Below are positions 8,413 to 16,582 of a DNA stretch of 40,591 bases, piece after piece. The DNA is from Planctomyces sp. SH-PL62. GTDB lineage: Bacteria > Planctomycetota > Planctomycetia > Planctomycetales > Planctomycetaceae. The notes beneath the pieces were generated by a model. The model saw only the letters and a program-made list of their open reading frames with translations. It searched no databases and was not told the origin of the DNA. Every line of letters begins with the position of its first letter. Position 1 is the first letter of the stretch. The stretch covers positions 1 through 40,591 of the forward strand of contig CAMDEA010000069.1 in NCBI GenBank assembly GCA_945893045.1, read 5' to 3'. A program made the position numbers and the translations under genes.

Positions 8413-9351
8413 ATGGCCGCGCCTGACTTTCGAGAAAAACTGCTGGCTGGCCTGGGTGGTGATTGGCCGAAGCCGTGCCCGCTCAATGTTCGGCATCGCG
8501 AGACGATTCTGAAGCCGGGCTTTCGCATCGAGTCCATCTTCTACGACGCCGAGCCGAATGATCCGATCCCGGCGTTCTTGCTGATCCCGGACGGAGTGAC
8601 TTCTGACAAGCCTGCACCGGCGGTTGCGGTCTGGCATCAGCACGCGGGGAATTGGACCAAAGGAAAGTCCGAACCGGCTGGCCTGATGGCGGACCCGACG
8701 CACCACACTGGTGCGGCGCTGGCTCGCGAGGGGTACGTGGTCCTGTGCCCCGACGCCTTGTGCTTTGAAGAGCGGCGCGACCCGACCGGCAAGTTGAAGG
8801 ACGGCAACTTTGAACGATTCGAGTTCCTGCGATACGTCGTCGCCGGTAAGTGCATGGCTTGGAAAAACATTCTCGACATGCGGCGAGCGATCGACTTCCT
8901 CGTCAGTCGGCCGGAAGTGAAAGCAGATCGGATTGGCTGTTACGGTCACTCGATGGGATCAACGCACACATGGATGGTCGGGCCGTGGGAGTCGCGACTG
9001 AAGTGCCTGGTCGGCAATTGCTGTCTGCCGACGTACGCCGCGATCCATCGCGAGCACATGCTGCACTGCTTCCCGAATTTCGTACCCGGCATTTTTGCTC
9101 ACGGCGATACCCCGGACATCGCCGCCTTGATCGCTCCGCGTCCGCTGCTGCTGAACTTTGGTGAGAAGGACGGGGGCAGCCCGATTGATTTCGTCCGCGA
9201 GGGGGTCAAAACAATTTCCAACGCCTACGCCTCGATGCACGCCGAGCGGCATTTCTCGGCCTTTATCGAAGAGGGGATCGGGCACGTGTTGTCCGACGCA
9301 ATGTGGCAGCGGACGAAAGATTGGTTCGCGAAATACCTGCGGGCGGCGTGA
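8413..9351 (+). CDS. Alpha/beta hydrolase, dienelactone-hydrolase/acetyl-esterase type
   Basis: This is a 312-aa cytoplasmic-looking protein without a signal peptide. The ATG at 8413 has AAGGAA 7 bases upstream; the frame is open further upstream but that part carries no family similarity. The nucleophile elbow is GHSMG with Ser180. The acid is probably the Asp in NFGEKDGGSP, and the His is in EEGIGHVLSD near the C-terminus. The oxyanion/early strand region AVAVWHQHAGNW and the segment MADPTHHTGAALAREGYVVLCPDAL match large esterases of the dienelactone hydrolase or acetyl-xylan esterase superfamily. The true substrate is unknown. It stands alone: divergent from murE, with tatA 294 bases downstream. 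Confidence 0.85.
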   Translation: MAAPDFREKLLAGLGGDWPKPCPLNVRHRETILKPGFRIESIFYDAEPNDPIPAFLLIPDGVTSDKPAPAVAVWHQHAGNWTKGKSEPAGLMADPTHHTGAALAREGYVVLCPDALCFEERRDPTGKLKDGNFERFEFLRYVVAGKCMAWKNILDMRRAIDFLVSRPEVKADRIGCYGHSMGSTHTWMVGPWESRLKCLVGNCCLPTYAAIHREHMLHCFPNFVPGIFAHGDTPDIAALIAPRPLLLNFGEKDGGSPIDFVREGVKTISNAYASMHAERHFSAFIEEGIGHVLSDAMWQRTKDWFAKYLRAA

Positions 9352-9645
9352 TTCCAGATCCCTCTCGACCTCAGCGTTCGCCGAGGAGAAAGTTGACACT
9401 CGGCACGGCAGGGATAGAATCCTCAACCGACCGCTCACCCCACCTGCTCTTCCAGCGGGCGGACCGAGTGGACATCCAAGACCAACGACAGTTCCCGCCA
9501 CGGCTGTTGGGGATGTTCGCCCTGGAGTTCGCCTGAACCTTTCCTTCGCGATCCCTATCCCGCCGCCGCCGAGCCTCTGTCGCTGAGCTTGGAACCCAGC
9601 GTCTGTCTGCGTGGATTCTTGATCGGCTTTGATCGGAGACCTGCC

Positions 9646-9819
9646 ATGTTATTGGGAATTGGGATGACCCCTTCGGGGATTTTGATCGCCGCGGTCGTTG
9701 CGCTGCTGCTGTTCGGCAGACGGTTGCCGGAGGTCATGCGTTCGCTCGGAAAGAGCGTGGTCGAGTTCAAAAAAGGAATCAACGAGTCCAGCGACGACAA
9801 GCCGTCGTCCCGATCCTAG
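9646..9819 (+). CDS. tatA: Sec-independent translocase subunit TatA, copy 1
   Basis: A 57-aa protein with one N-terminal membrane helix (MTPSGILIAAVVALLLFG) followed by the amphipathic helix RRLPEVMRSLGKSVVEFKKG, the TatA/E signature with FG-x-x-LPE. The ATG at 9646 is preceded by GGAG 7 bases upstream. TatA polymerises to form the pore of the twin-arginine pathway for folded proteins. The acidic/serine tail is very short. A second tatA follows 54 bases later; tatC is not in the window. Confidence 0.93.
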   Translation: MLLGIGMTPSGILIAAVVALLLFGRRLPEVMRSLGKSVVEFKKGINESSDDKPSSRS

Positions 9820-9837
9820 ATTCCACTCACCGTTTGA

Positions 9838-9862
9838 GATTTGAGGTCGAAGGTCTCAAATC
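9838..9862. repeat. Short hairpin between the two tatA genes
   Basis: GATTTGAG (9838-9845) and CTCAAATC (9855-9862) form an 8-bp stem with a 9-base loop directly before the ribosome binding site (AGGAG, 9863-9867) of the second tatA. It could modulate translation or mRNA stability of copy 2. It could equally be part of the short-period spacer DNA seen elsewhere in the window. Confidence 0.45.
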
Positions 9863-9873
9863 AGGAGTTTGCC

Positions 9874-10149
9874 ATGTTTGGTGTCGGTACACCTGAGTTG
9901 ATCATTCTGGCCATCGTCGGCTTGTTGTTGTTTGGCAAGCGTCTTCCGGAGGTCGCGCGTAATTTGGGCAAGGGGATCACCGAGTTCAAAAAAGGGGTGC
10001 GTGGCATCGAAGACGAAGTGGATACGTCCAACAGTTCGTCGCGTTCCAGCAGCCGCCCCGTTGCCGAGGATCGTCCGGTCGAGACGACGGCTCCGAAATT
10101 CGAGCCGCCTAAGTTTGAGCCGAACGATACGAGTTCATCGGCAAGCTGA
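9874..10149 (+). CDS. tatA: Sec-independent translocase subunit TatA, copy 2
   Basis: A 91-aa TatA paralogue. It has an N-terminal helix (FGVGTPELIILAIVGLLLFG), the amphipathic helix KRLPEVARNLGKGITEFKKG nearly identical in pattern to copy 1, and a longer, low-complexity cytoplasmic tail rich in Ser, Glu and Pro with a small PKFEP repeat. The AGGAG site lies 6 bases before the ATG. It is probably cotranscribed with copy 1 and ended by the terminator at 10190. Two different TatA/E-like subunits are common in Tat systems; which one plays the TatB role, if any, cannot be told from the sequence. Confidence 0.93.
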   Translation: MFGVGTPELIILAIVGLLLFGKRLPEVARNLGKGITEFKKGVRGIEDEVDTSNSSSRSSSRPVAEDRPVETTAPKFEPPKFEPNDTSSSAS

Positions 10150-10189
10150 GTGCTCCGTGCGTTGCGATCGGAAGCACGCAGAACAACGC

Positions 10190-10221
10190 AGCCCGACCTC
10201 TCGCGAGGCTGGGCTGTTTTT
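10190..10221 (+). terminator. Rho-independent terminator of the tatA pair
   Basis: The stem 10190-10200 and 10205-10215 has 9 of 11 pairs and a TCGC loop, followed by GTTTTT. It starts 40 bases after the second tatA stop. cstA converges from the other side and ends at 10235. Confidence 0.8.
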
Positions 10222-10234
10222 GTTGGCCTCGCGT

Positions 10235-12028
10235 CTACGTTGGTATCGCCGCGGGCAGCTTTCCTGTTTGCGGCGGAGTTGATGATCGTCCGCCTGTCAG
10301 TACGACGATCGCTTCCACCAGCATCAGCGCCGCGAGCGCCAGCAGCACGACGCCGATCCACGGCACGACCTCGCGCGGGGCCGCGAACGAGCCGGTCGTG
10401 TCGAAGAACTTCGGCCACGTCATCGAGACCAACGCCCACGTGCTCATCACATACATCAACACGGTCGGGATGCCGGTCACGAACCAGACCCAACGCTCGC
10501 CGCGAGTCCGCCACAGCCAGACCGTCACACCCAACAGCGTCAACGCGGCGAGCAATTGGTTGCTCGCACCGAACAACGCCCAGAAGGTCTTCCAGATCGG
10601 CGGTAGAGCTTTTCCGTCGGCATCGACTCCCGGTTGCAGCAGAAAAAAGAGTGGTGCTCCGGCCGTCAACGCCGTCCCCAGCCAGCGGCCGAAGCGGTTA
10701 TGCCAGCCGGTCAGTTCCTGGATGATGTAGCGTCCCAGCCGCGTGCAGACATCGAGCGTGTCGTAGATGAACGTCGTGAAGGCCATCAGCGCGAAGGAAA
10801 CTCCGATCTTGGGCTCGACCCCCAATACTTCCAGAAAGCTGCCGATGCCGAGTGCATAGATCAGATTCGGTTGCGGGTTCTTCACGGCAGGGGAGTCCTT
10901 CGCCAAGACCATCACGCAGCACAGCGACACGATGGCGACCATTCCCTCGAGCAGCATGGCTCCGTAGCCGATGGTCTTCGCGTCGGTCTCTTTCGCGAGC
11001 TGCTTGGAAGTCGTGCCGGAGCAGATCAGCGAATGGAAGCCGCTGCACGCTCCGCAGGCGATCGTGATGAAGAGCATTGGGAAAAGGTACTGCCCCGACG
11101 GACTGACAAAGCCGTTGAAGGCCGGATACTGAATCGGTTCGCCGCCGATCATCAGTCCCAGCGCACCTCCGGCCAACGCGACGTACAAGAAGTAGCCGCC
11201 TAAGTGGCCGCGCGGTTGCAACAGCAGCCACACGGGCACGACTGCGGCGATCAAACAGTAAATCAGCAGCAGCACATCCCAAACTCGCCGAGCATTGTCA
11301 GCCAGTACCGCCTGGACCGCTGCCGGGGTGGCGTAATCCGTCGGCGTCGGCAGAAAGGACTCCAGGCTGAACGGCAGCTTCTGGCCCGCCCAGATCGACA
11401 CGCCCACCAACGGCAGAAAAATGGCGGTCGCCCAATTCAGTGACAGCTTCGTGTGCCGCAGCAGCAAGCCCATCACGATCGGCAGCATCAGGTACATCAA
11501 TGACGACGTCGCGATCCCGCCGCCGGTCACGATCTCGCCGTTCTCCAACACTTGTCTGCCGATGAATGCCGATGCGGTCAGGTCGGTGAATGCCACGATG
11601 ATGTAAACCAGCGCGATCCACACGAAGCTCAGGAACAGCACATACGACCGGCGAGTCATGTGGTCGCGCACGACCTCGGCGATCGACCGCGCTTTGTGGC
11701 GAATCGACGCGGTCAGCGAGAACAGGTCATGCACACCACCGATGAAGATGCAGCCGATCAGAATCCAGATCAGCGCGGGCACCCAGCCGAACGCAACGCC
11801 TGCCAAGATGGGACCAACGATTGGCCCTGCCGCCGCAATGGCCGAGAAATGCTGGCTCAGCAGAAACTTCGGCTCAATCGGCTCGAAGTCCACACCGTCC
11901 TCGAATTCGACGGCTGGCGTCGCCTTGTTGGGATCGAGCCGCAGCAGCCGCGCGAGGAATCGGCCGTAGGTGACGTAGGCAATCGACAGCACGACGGCGG
12001 ACAGTAAGACGACGAGAAGCAGGCTCAT
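10235..12028 (-). CDS. cstA: Carbon starvation protein CstA family transporter
   Basis: A 597-aa polytopic membrane protein. The first helix is followed by AYVTYGRFLARLLRLDP, then GPIVGPILAG, WILIGCIFIGGVHDLFSL and ASIRHKARSIAEVV, all hallmarks of the CstA family. The ATG has AAAGGTGA 5 bases upstream. CstA proteins import peptides, and relatives such as BtsT import pyruvate. The protein is about 100 residues shorter than the E. coli member and ends soon after the last helices, as many shorter CstA proteins do. It stands alone in its orientation, convergent with the tatA genes; the RTX gene lies upstream on the same strand, 187 bases away. The substrate cannot be named from the sequence. Confidence 0.93.
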   Translation of the reverse strand: MSLLLVVLLSAVVLSIAYVTYGRFLARLLRLDPNKATPAVEFEDGVDFEPIEPKFLLSQHFSAIAAAGPIVGPILAGVAFGWVPALIWILIGCIFIGGVHDLFSLTASIRHKARSIAEVVRDHMTRRSYVLFLSFVWIALVYIIVAFTDLTASAFIGRQVLENGEIVTGGGIATSSLMYLMLPIVMGLLLRHTKLSLNWATAIFLPLVGVSIWAGQKLPFSLESFLPTPTDYATPAAVQAVLADNARRVWDVLLLIYCLIAAVVPVWLLLQPRGHLGGYFLYVALAGGALGLMIGGEPIQYPAFNGFVSPSGQYLFPMLFITIACGACSGFHSLICSGTTSKQLAKETDAKTIGYGAMLLEGMVAIVSLCCVMVLAKDSPAVKNPQPNLIYALGIGSFLEVLGVEPKIGVSFALMAFTTFIYDTLDVCTRLGRYIIQELTGWHNRFGRWLGTALTAGAPLFFLLQPGVDADGKALPPIWKTFWALFGASNQLLAALTLLGVTVWLWRTRGERWVWFVTGIPTVLMYVMSTWALVSMTWPKFFDTTGSFAAPREVVPWIGVVLLALAALMLVEAIVVLTGGRSSTPPQTGKLPAAIPT

Positions 12029-12186
12029 GGCTCACCTTTCGGAGGGCGACGGGATCACGCGGCAATGATCCTGTCGCTCTCCGCTGGTGTCGAGCCAACG
12101 TCGCCATCACCGCTCTGCGTGATGAGCTGAACGCTTCACAAACTTTCAATAAGCCGACAATTCTGGCCGCCGTGAAGCGTTCGGCT

Positions 12187-12210
12187 CGTCACGCGGAGCG
12201 TGACGGCTAC
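12187..12210. repeat. Single TAGC-type hairpin (half element)
   Basis: CGTCACGC-GGA-GCGTGACG followed by GCTAC at 12206-12210. On the minus strand it reads GTAGC plus an 8-bp stem with a TCC loop, the same pattern as the paired elements at 14888, 24969, 29167, 39086 and 39223. Only one copy is present here. It lies 5 bases after the end of the RTX gene. Confidence 0.75.
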
Positions 12211-12215
12211 GTTCG

Positions 12216-14807
12216 TCACAGCGTATCGAGCGCCGCCAGCACCGAGGCCGGGAACGTGAAGGCTTCGTTGGTTTCGGCGGGGCCGTCCACGATCGTGTCG
12301 GCTCCTTCGTTGCCGGCGATCACATCGGTGCCGCCCTGTCCGTTGAGCGTGTCGTCGCCGTCGCCGCCTTGCATCGAATCATTGCCGCTGCCGCCGAGCA
12401 GCGAATCGTTCCCATCGCCGCCCAACATGCTGTCGTTGCCGGCACCGCCATTGAGCGTGTCGTTGCCGTCTTCGCCGCCGAGCAAGTCGTTGCCGATTCC
12501 ACCGATGACCGTATCGTTGCCGTTGCCGCCGTTGGCGGTATCGTCGCCGTCACCGCCGTCGATGTAGTCGTTGCCGTCGCGGCCGAAGAGCTTGTCATTG
12601 CCCGTCAGTCCGATCAGCGTGTCGTCACTCTCGCCGCCGTCGATCGAATCGTTGCCAGCGCCGCCATTCACTGAGTCGCTGCCAACTCCGCCACGCAGCG
12701 AGTCGTTGCCGTTCGCTCCGGTGATCGTGTCGCTGCCGTCGCTGCCGGAGATCGTGTCGCTGCCGTCGCCGCCATCGAGGTTGTCGCTGGACGTGCCGCC
12801 GTCAATGACGTCGTTGCCGACTCCACCTTGCACGACATCGTTGCCGTCGCCGCCATTGATGTTGTCATCTCCGGCATCGCCCTTGAGCGTGTCGTTGCCA
12901 GCTTCGCCGGTGAGGATGTCGTTCCCGCCGCCGCCAAGGATCGAATCGTCGCCGATGCCGCCGAACAGCGAATCGATAGCGCCGGTGCCGGTCAGTTTGT
13001 CATTGCCATCGCCGCCGTTGAGCAGCAGCCGCACTGAGCCAATCGCCACACCACCGCCGTTGAGCGTGTCATTGCCCGCTTCGCCGTTAACCTCGATAAA
13101 GACCGGGCCGACCGAATTAAGCGCCGTGACCGTCACCGTGTCATTGCCATTCCCGCCGTTGATGATGACGTGCGAAACGTTCGAAGCCACCGTGATCGAA
13201 TTCGATCCGATCGTGACCTTCACCAAGCCACCGGACTGACCAATGGAAATCGAGTCGGCGGCGTTCGTGCCCGCGACGACGAGGGTGTCCGCTCCGCCGC
13301 CGCTCCCGCCGCCAGTTGTGTCGGTTCCATCGGTTGGATCAAACACAATCGAGTTCGAGCCGGCACCGCCGTTGTTGATGTCGTTGCCACTTTGCCCGTT
13401 GAGCGTGTCGTCTCCGTCGCCGCCATTGAGCGTGTCGTTACCGCTGCCCCCCAGGAGGCTGTCGTTGCCGCTGCCTCCGACCAGCAGATCATTCCCCGCT
13501 CCGCCGTTGAGCGTGTCATCACCGGTTGTCAGGCCCAGAGAATCATCGCCATAGACCGAGTCACTGCCATCCACACCGGAGACGAGGTCGTTGCCGTTGC
13601 CGCCTTGAATGATGTCATTGCCACCGTCGCCGGAGATCGTGTCGTTGCCATCGCCGCCCAGCAGCGAGTCGTTGCCAATCCCACCGAGGATCGAATCGTC
13701 GCCCGCTCCGCCATCCGCCGTGTCGTTGCCGTCACCGGCATTGAGCTTGTCGTTGCCGTTGCCGGTCCCGATGGAATCATCGCCGAAGAGCTTGTCGTCC
13801 TGAGTGCCGCCATCGACCGAATCGTTGCCGAGTCCCCCTTCGAGCGAATCGTTGCCGGCCTGACCGTTGACCGTGTCGTCACCCGCTTCGCCGAGTCCGG
13901 TATCGTTACCCGCACCGCCGAAGAGCGTGTCATTGCCGCTGCCACCGCGCATCGAATCGTTGTCGAGTCCGCCGTTGAGAAAGTCGTCGCCATCGCCGCC
14001 AGCCAGCGTATCGTTGCCAGCACCGCCATCGAGCGAATCGTTGCCGAAGCCGCCGCCGCTGGCATCGCCGTTCACGACATCGTTGCCGTCATTGCCCAGC
14101 AACGTGTCATTGCCGTCCTCGCCATTGAGGTTGTCGTTCCCGTCACCGCCGAGCACCGAATCGTTGCCGAGTCCGGCATTGACCGTGTCGGCTCCGTTGC
14201 CGCCGTTGATCGTGTCGTCGCCGTCACCGCCGTTGATGCGGTCGTTGCCGTCGTTGCCGAACAAGGAATCACCGGCCGCTCCGCCCGTAACCGTGTCGGC
14301 TCCGCTGCCGCCATTGAGTGTGCTGGCCAGCGTCGCGCTGCCGATGATTGTGTCGTTGCCGTCACCGCCGCTGGCTTGGATCGACGTGAGATTCGTGAAT
14401 CGGGTGTCGATACCGCTTAGATCGAGGGTGTTGTTTGAGTCGCTGCCAGTGACGATCAGCGTCTTGATTTGGTCGGGCGTGATGGACGACGACAGCGAAC
14501 CAACCGGTACACCGTTCGCGATCACCTGCACGCGATTGGTCGCCGAATTCACGCCGACCGAAACGTTGTCCGCCGACGTCATCGAGATATTCAACTCGCC
14601 GGTGGACTGAATAAAGAGCGCGAACGCCGAGGGGACCGTGCGAACCTCCAGCGATTCAATCGCCGGGTCGAGCGAACTGCTCGCTTCCCGCATCGTGGGC
14701 GAACCCGAAAACGCTGCCGAAGTGTACCCGCGACGGATTCGCCGACGGGACGAAACATTCTTGCCCGACGAGACACACAGATTGCTCAACCAAGATGAAA
14801 CACGCAT
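12216..14807 (-). CDS. RTX (hemolysin-type Ca2+-binding) repeat surface protein
   Basis: An 863-aa protein. I chose the ATG at 14807 because GAGGAA lies 8 bases upstream; an ATG three codons earlier has no room for a site. The basic N-terminus (SSRRRIRRGY) and SLEVRTVPSA (about 52-61) resemble the leader of large planctomycete surface proteins. After a beta-rich segment (about 60-145), there are two blocks of GGxGxDxLx nonapeptides, near residues 147-485 and 600-830. A non-repeat domain containing SVGPVFIEVNGEAGNDTL lies between them. These repeats fold as a calcium-binding beta roll, usually after secretion. No type I secretion genes are nearby, and the C-terminal 25 residues are non-RTX. 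The role is unknown; adhesion or extracellular matrix is plausible. Confidence 0.9.
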   Translation of the reverse strand: MRVSSWLSNLCVSSGKNVSSRRRIRRGYTSAAFSGSPTMREASSSLDPAIESLEVRTVPSAFALFIQSTGELNISMTSADNVSVGVNSATNRVQVIANGVPVGSLSSSITPDQIKTLIVTGSDSNNTLDLSGIDTRFTNLTSIQASGGDGNDTIIGSATLASTLNGGSGADTVTGGAAGDSLFGNDGNDRINGGDGDDTINGGNGADTVNAGLGNDSVLGGDGNDNLNGEDGNDTLLGNDGNDVVNGDASGGGFGNDSLDGGAGNDTLAGGDGDDFLNGGLDNDSMRGGSGNDTLFGGAGNDTGLGEAGDDTVNGQAGNDSLEGGLGNDSVDGGTQDDKLFGDDSIGTGNGNDKLNAGDGNDTADGGAGDDSILGGIGNDSLLGGDGNDTISGDGGNDIIQGGNGNDLVSGVDGSDSVYGDDSLGLTTGDDTLNGGAGNDLLVGGSGNDSLLGGSGNDTLNGGDGDDTLNGQSGNDINNGGAGSNSIVFDPTDGTDTTGGGSGGGADTLVVAGTNAADSISIGQSGGLVKVTIGSNSITVASNVSHVIINGGNGNDTVTVTALNSVGPVFIEVNGEAGNDTLNGGGVAIGSVRLLLNGGDGNDKLTGTGAIDSLFGGIGDDSILGGGGNDILTGEAGNDTLKGDAGDDNINGGDGNDVVQGGVGNDVIDGGTSSDNLDGGDGSDTISGSDGSDTITGANGNDSLRGGVGSDSVNGGAGNDSIDGGESDDTLIGLTGNDKLFGRDGNDYIDGGDGDDTANGGNGNDTVIGGIGNDLLGGEDGNDTLNGGAGNDSMLGGDGNDSLLGGSGNDSMQGGDGDDTLNGQGGTDVIAGNEGADTIVDGPAETNEAFTFPASVLAALDTL
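12330..14370 (-). repeat. 27-base tandem repeats coding RTX nonapeptides
   Basis: A degenerate 27-base period (9 codons, GG-x-G-N-D-x-L/I-x) runs through two blocks, roughly 14370-13350 and 13000-12330, split by non-repeat coding sequence. The repetition also keeps other frames open on both strands, but those have no independent support. Confidence 0.85.
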
Positions 14808-14887
14808 GGCACACATTCCTCGCGAGAGAGCTGGCCGGGGAGGCCGAAAGATGGAGGTCAAACGCTGTGGCCCGCGCTGTCCTGAAA

Positions 14888-14941
14888 GTAGCCGAGTCAC
14901 TCCGTGACTCGAATGTTCCGGTCACGGAGCGACCGAACTAC
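14888..14941. repeat. Paired TAGC-type hairpins upstream of the RTX gene
   Basis: GTAGC at 14888 opens a hairpin CGAGTCAC-TCC-GTGACTCG. A second, inverted hairpin (loop GGA, one mismatch in the stem) ends in CTAC at 14941. The pair lies 80 bases upstream of the RTX start, in its probable promoter or leader. Confidence 0.75.
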
Positions 14942-15230
14942 TTTGTTCGTTCCGAAAGCAATCGCGATTTGCCGGGTGGCTTGGCCCGCCTAACCCGTGT
15001 CAGTCATCGGGACTGACCTATGGCTCGTATTCATCCCATCGGGATCGTCGCTCGCGTGGATCGAACGCGGCACATGCTGGAAGCCGCGCGAGGCACTGTC
15101 AACGGGGCTTGCAACATCGTTGAAGAAAGTTGGAGAAGTTCTTCAATGCTTCGATGAGACGAATGCGAATGCGGTGTTAAGCCGGAAGGTTGGCAGTCAA
15201 TGAGGCAGTGCCTCAGACCCCTCGCTCGTA
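14942..15230. other. Spacer with small inverted repeats, no gene seen
   Basis: No supported gene. It contains GTCAGTC-ATCGG-GACTGAC (14999-15017) and TTGAAGAA...TTCTTCAA (15120-15146), either of which could be a hairpin or a protein-binding dyad. It should also contain the RTX promoter on the minus strand. Confidence 0.45.
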
Positions 15231-15476
15231 ATTACTCAAACTGAGCGGTTTTGTTTTTGTCCCATCAGGGACACTCGAAAATAGCCCAGCACGTTAGTGC
15301 TGGGATGACCGTTCAACGTGCCTCATGAGTCCCGTCAGGGACGACAGAACAGATTCGCTTTCTGTCGTCCCTGACGGGACTTTGTGAGGATTGACGCCAC
15401 GAAACCCAGCACTGACGTGCTGGGCTATTTTCGATACGTCCCTAGCGGGACTCAAGAACCGCTCAGTTTGAGTAAT
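15231..15476. repeat. 246-base nested palindromic element with 20-bp terminal inverted repeats
   Basis: There are three nested inverted pairs. The outer pair, 15231-15250 with 15457-15476, is a perfect 20 bp. The middle pair, 15276-15304 with 15405-15433, matches 28 of 29 bases; each of its arms is itself a palindrome, and the TAGC/GCTA edges face outward. The inner pair, 15328-15349 with 15360-15381, is a perfect 22-bp hairpin with a 10-base loop and GTCCC/GGGAC motifs. The right edge abuts the stop codon of the gene at 15477. There is no coding capacity. The layout fits a small non-autonomous mobile element or a composite of REP-like hairpins. Confidence 0.85.
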
Positions 15477-15950
15477 TTAACCCTCCGGGTTAAAGACATC
15501 GGCAGCATCGGGCAGGTCATCCGTGTCCCACAACAAGCTGTTGGTGATCTTTTCCATCAGCGGCTGAGTGCTATCGAGTTCCAAGTCCGCACCTTGATAC
15601 AGCACCAGCAGCGTGAAGTCGGGAGCGGCCACCGCGCGCAGGAACGCGCTGCCGATCAGTTCATGGCAGACGAAATCGAGTTCACAGGACTCCGTCGGTT
15701 GTTCGGCCAGGAGAACTTCGCTGGGGTAAACGTCGATTTCCGAGTATTCCTCGCGGAATGTATCGAGGATTGCGTCGAGGACTCGACGCGGATCGGGCCG
15801 GTCCATGATCAGCGTCAGCGACCAGAATGACGAGTCCGGACTCTGCACCGTCAGCGTGATTTCCTCGGCGGACGACTGCTCGTGCAGAATCCAATCTTCG
15901 GGATATTCAAAGCGAATTCCGTGGCCTTCAAAGACGCGGTCCATGAGCAT
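15477..15950 (-). CDS. Conserved small cytoplasmic protein of unknown function
   Basis: About 157 aa if started at the ATG at 15950 (MLMDRVFEGHGIRFEYPEDW). The frame can be read from a GTG at 16025, but that extension is Pro/Arg-rich and looks like leader sequence. The start is uncertain because no strong ribosome site is visible. The protein has no signal peptide or membrane segment. The opening (aromatic-Tyr-Pro-x-x-Trp) and alternating hydrophobic strands recall the PsbP/DUF1795-type fold, in which a FEYPxxW segment begins the domain; this is a pattern resemblance only. It ends directly at the nested palindrome, and is divergent from the gene at 16135. Confidence 0.65.
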   Translation of the reverse strand: MLMDRVFEGHGIRFEYPEDWILHEQSSAEEITLTVQSPDSSFWSLTLIMDRPDPRRVLDAILDTFREEYSEIDVYPSEVLLAEQPTESCELDFVCHELIGSAFLRAVAAPDFTLLVLYQGADLELDSTQPLMEKITNSLLWDTDDLPDAADVFNPEG

Positions 15951-16134
15951 TCCGTGGGTCTTGATCCCTCGTGGGGGTTCGATTAAGGTCGGTCGCGTTG
16001 GGTTGGAATTGGATGGCGAACGCACATCAAACTCAAGGCCCTCGATCCCGGAGAAACGACAGGCCAGTGATCCTGATCGTCGCGGCGACTCGGTAGGGCT
16101 TCTTTTGTTGGCTCATTGCGAAAGGGAGCAAAAC

Positions 16135-16509
16135 ATGGCTTCGACTCGTGCGGAAGAAGTGGCGGAATTGTTATGGGAATTAAAGCGAGCCTCCAAGCTC
16201 GCCAAGTACAGCGTGATCGCGAAGCGCGCCGGCTTCAGCGCGGGTGCCAATGGCAAGGCGTTTGAGACCGCCATGAAAACCGTGCGCCGCGACTGGCCCC
16301 ACCTGCAATGGTGGCGAGCGGTCAACGACACACTGATCGTGGATAAGGATTCCGATCAGGCTAAGAAGCTCGCCGAAGCTTCCGTGGATCTCAAGAACGG
16401 CAAAGACAACACGGTGACTCTGGCGGCTCCCGACGATTTGCTCATGGAATGGCCGGAACTCCCCGTCGCCCCCGTCCCAGCGGAGCCCGTCGCCGTCGCT
16501 GCGAAGTAA
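16135..16509 (+). CDS. Small protein with alkyltransferase-like (MGMT-type) DNA-binding domain
   Basis: 124 aa; the ATG at 16135 has AGGGAG 6 bases upstream. The core reads KYSVIAKRAGFSAGANGKAF, then TVRRDWPHLQWWRAVND. The order of Tyr-x-x-Ile-Ala-x-x-Ala-Gly, a helix rich in small residues, and then Trp-Trp-Arg-x-Val-Asn parallels the winged-helix domain of O6-alkylguanine transferases. The active-site PCHR is absent; alkyltransferase-like (ATL) proteins carry PWHR there, and this protein has QWWR. It could bind damaged or other DNA without repairing it. The Pro/Ala/Val-rich C-terminus is probably disordered. The resemblance comes from motif spacing and is moderate. A strong terminator follows. 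Confidence 0.7.
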   Translation: MASTRAEEVAELLWELKRASKLAKYSVIAKRAGFSAGANGKAFETAMKTVRRDWPHLQWWRAVNDTLIVDKDSDQAKKLAEASVDLKNGKDNTVTLAAPDDLLMEWPELPVAPVPAEPVAVAAK

Positions 16510-16536
16510 TCCCAGTCGGTAACAGTAGACTTGTGT

Positions 16537-16564
16537 AGGACGGGCACTCTTGCCCGTCCTTTTT
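16537..16564 (+). terminator. Rho-independent terminator
   Basis: A perfect 10-bp stem (16537-16546 with 16551-16560), loop CTCT, then TTTT. It starts 27 bases after the alkyltransferase-like gene and separates it from the dehydratase-like gene. Confidence 0.92.
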
Positions 16565-16582
16565 CATTGGCGGTTCCGTGAA

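Noticed and set aside
9352..9645. Possible small gene between the hydrolase and tatA
   Set aside because: Open frames here continue from, or overlap, the neighbouring genes; the first supported start is the tatA ATG at 9646.
12330..14370. Regularly spaced repeats that could suggest a CRISPR array
   Set aside because: The 27-base period is continuous coding sequence for GGxGxDxLx peptides without unique spacers.
13170..14420. Long open frame on the plus strand opposite the RTX gene
   Set aside because: It is a product of the 27-base coding repeats on the other strand; its translation is a monotonous Val/Ala/Arg repeat with no ribosome site and no family likeness.
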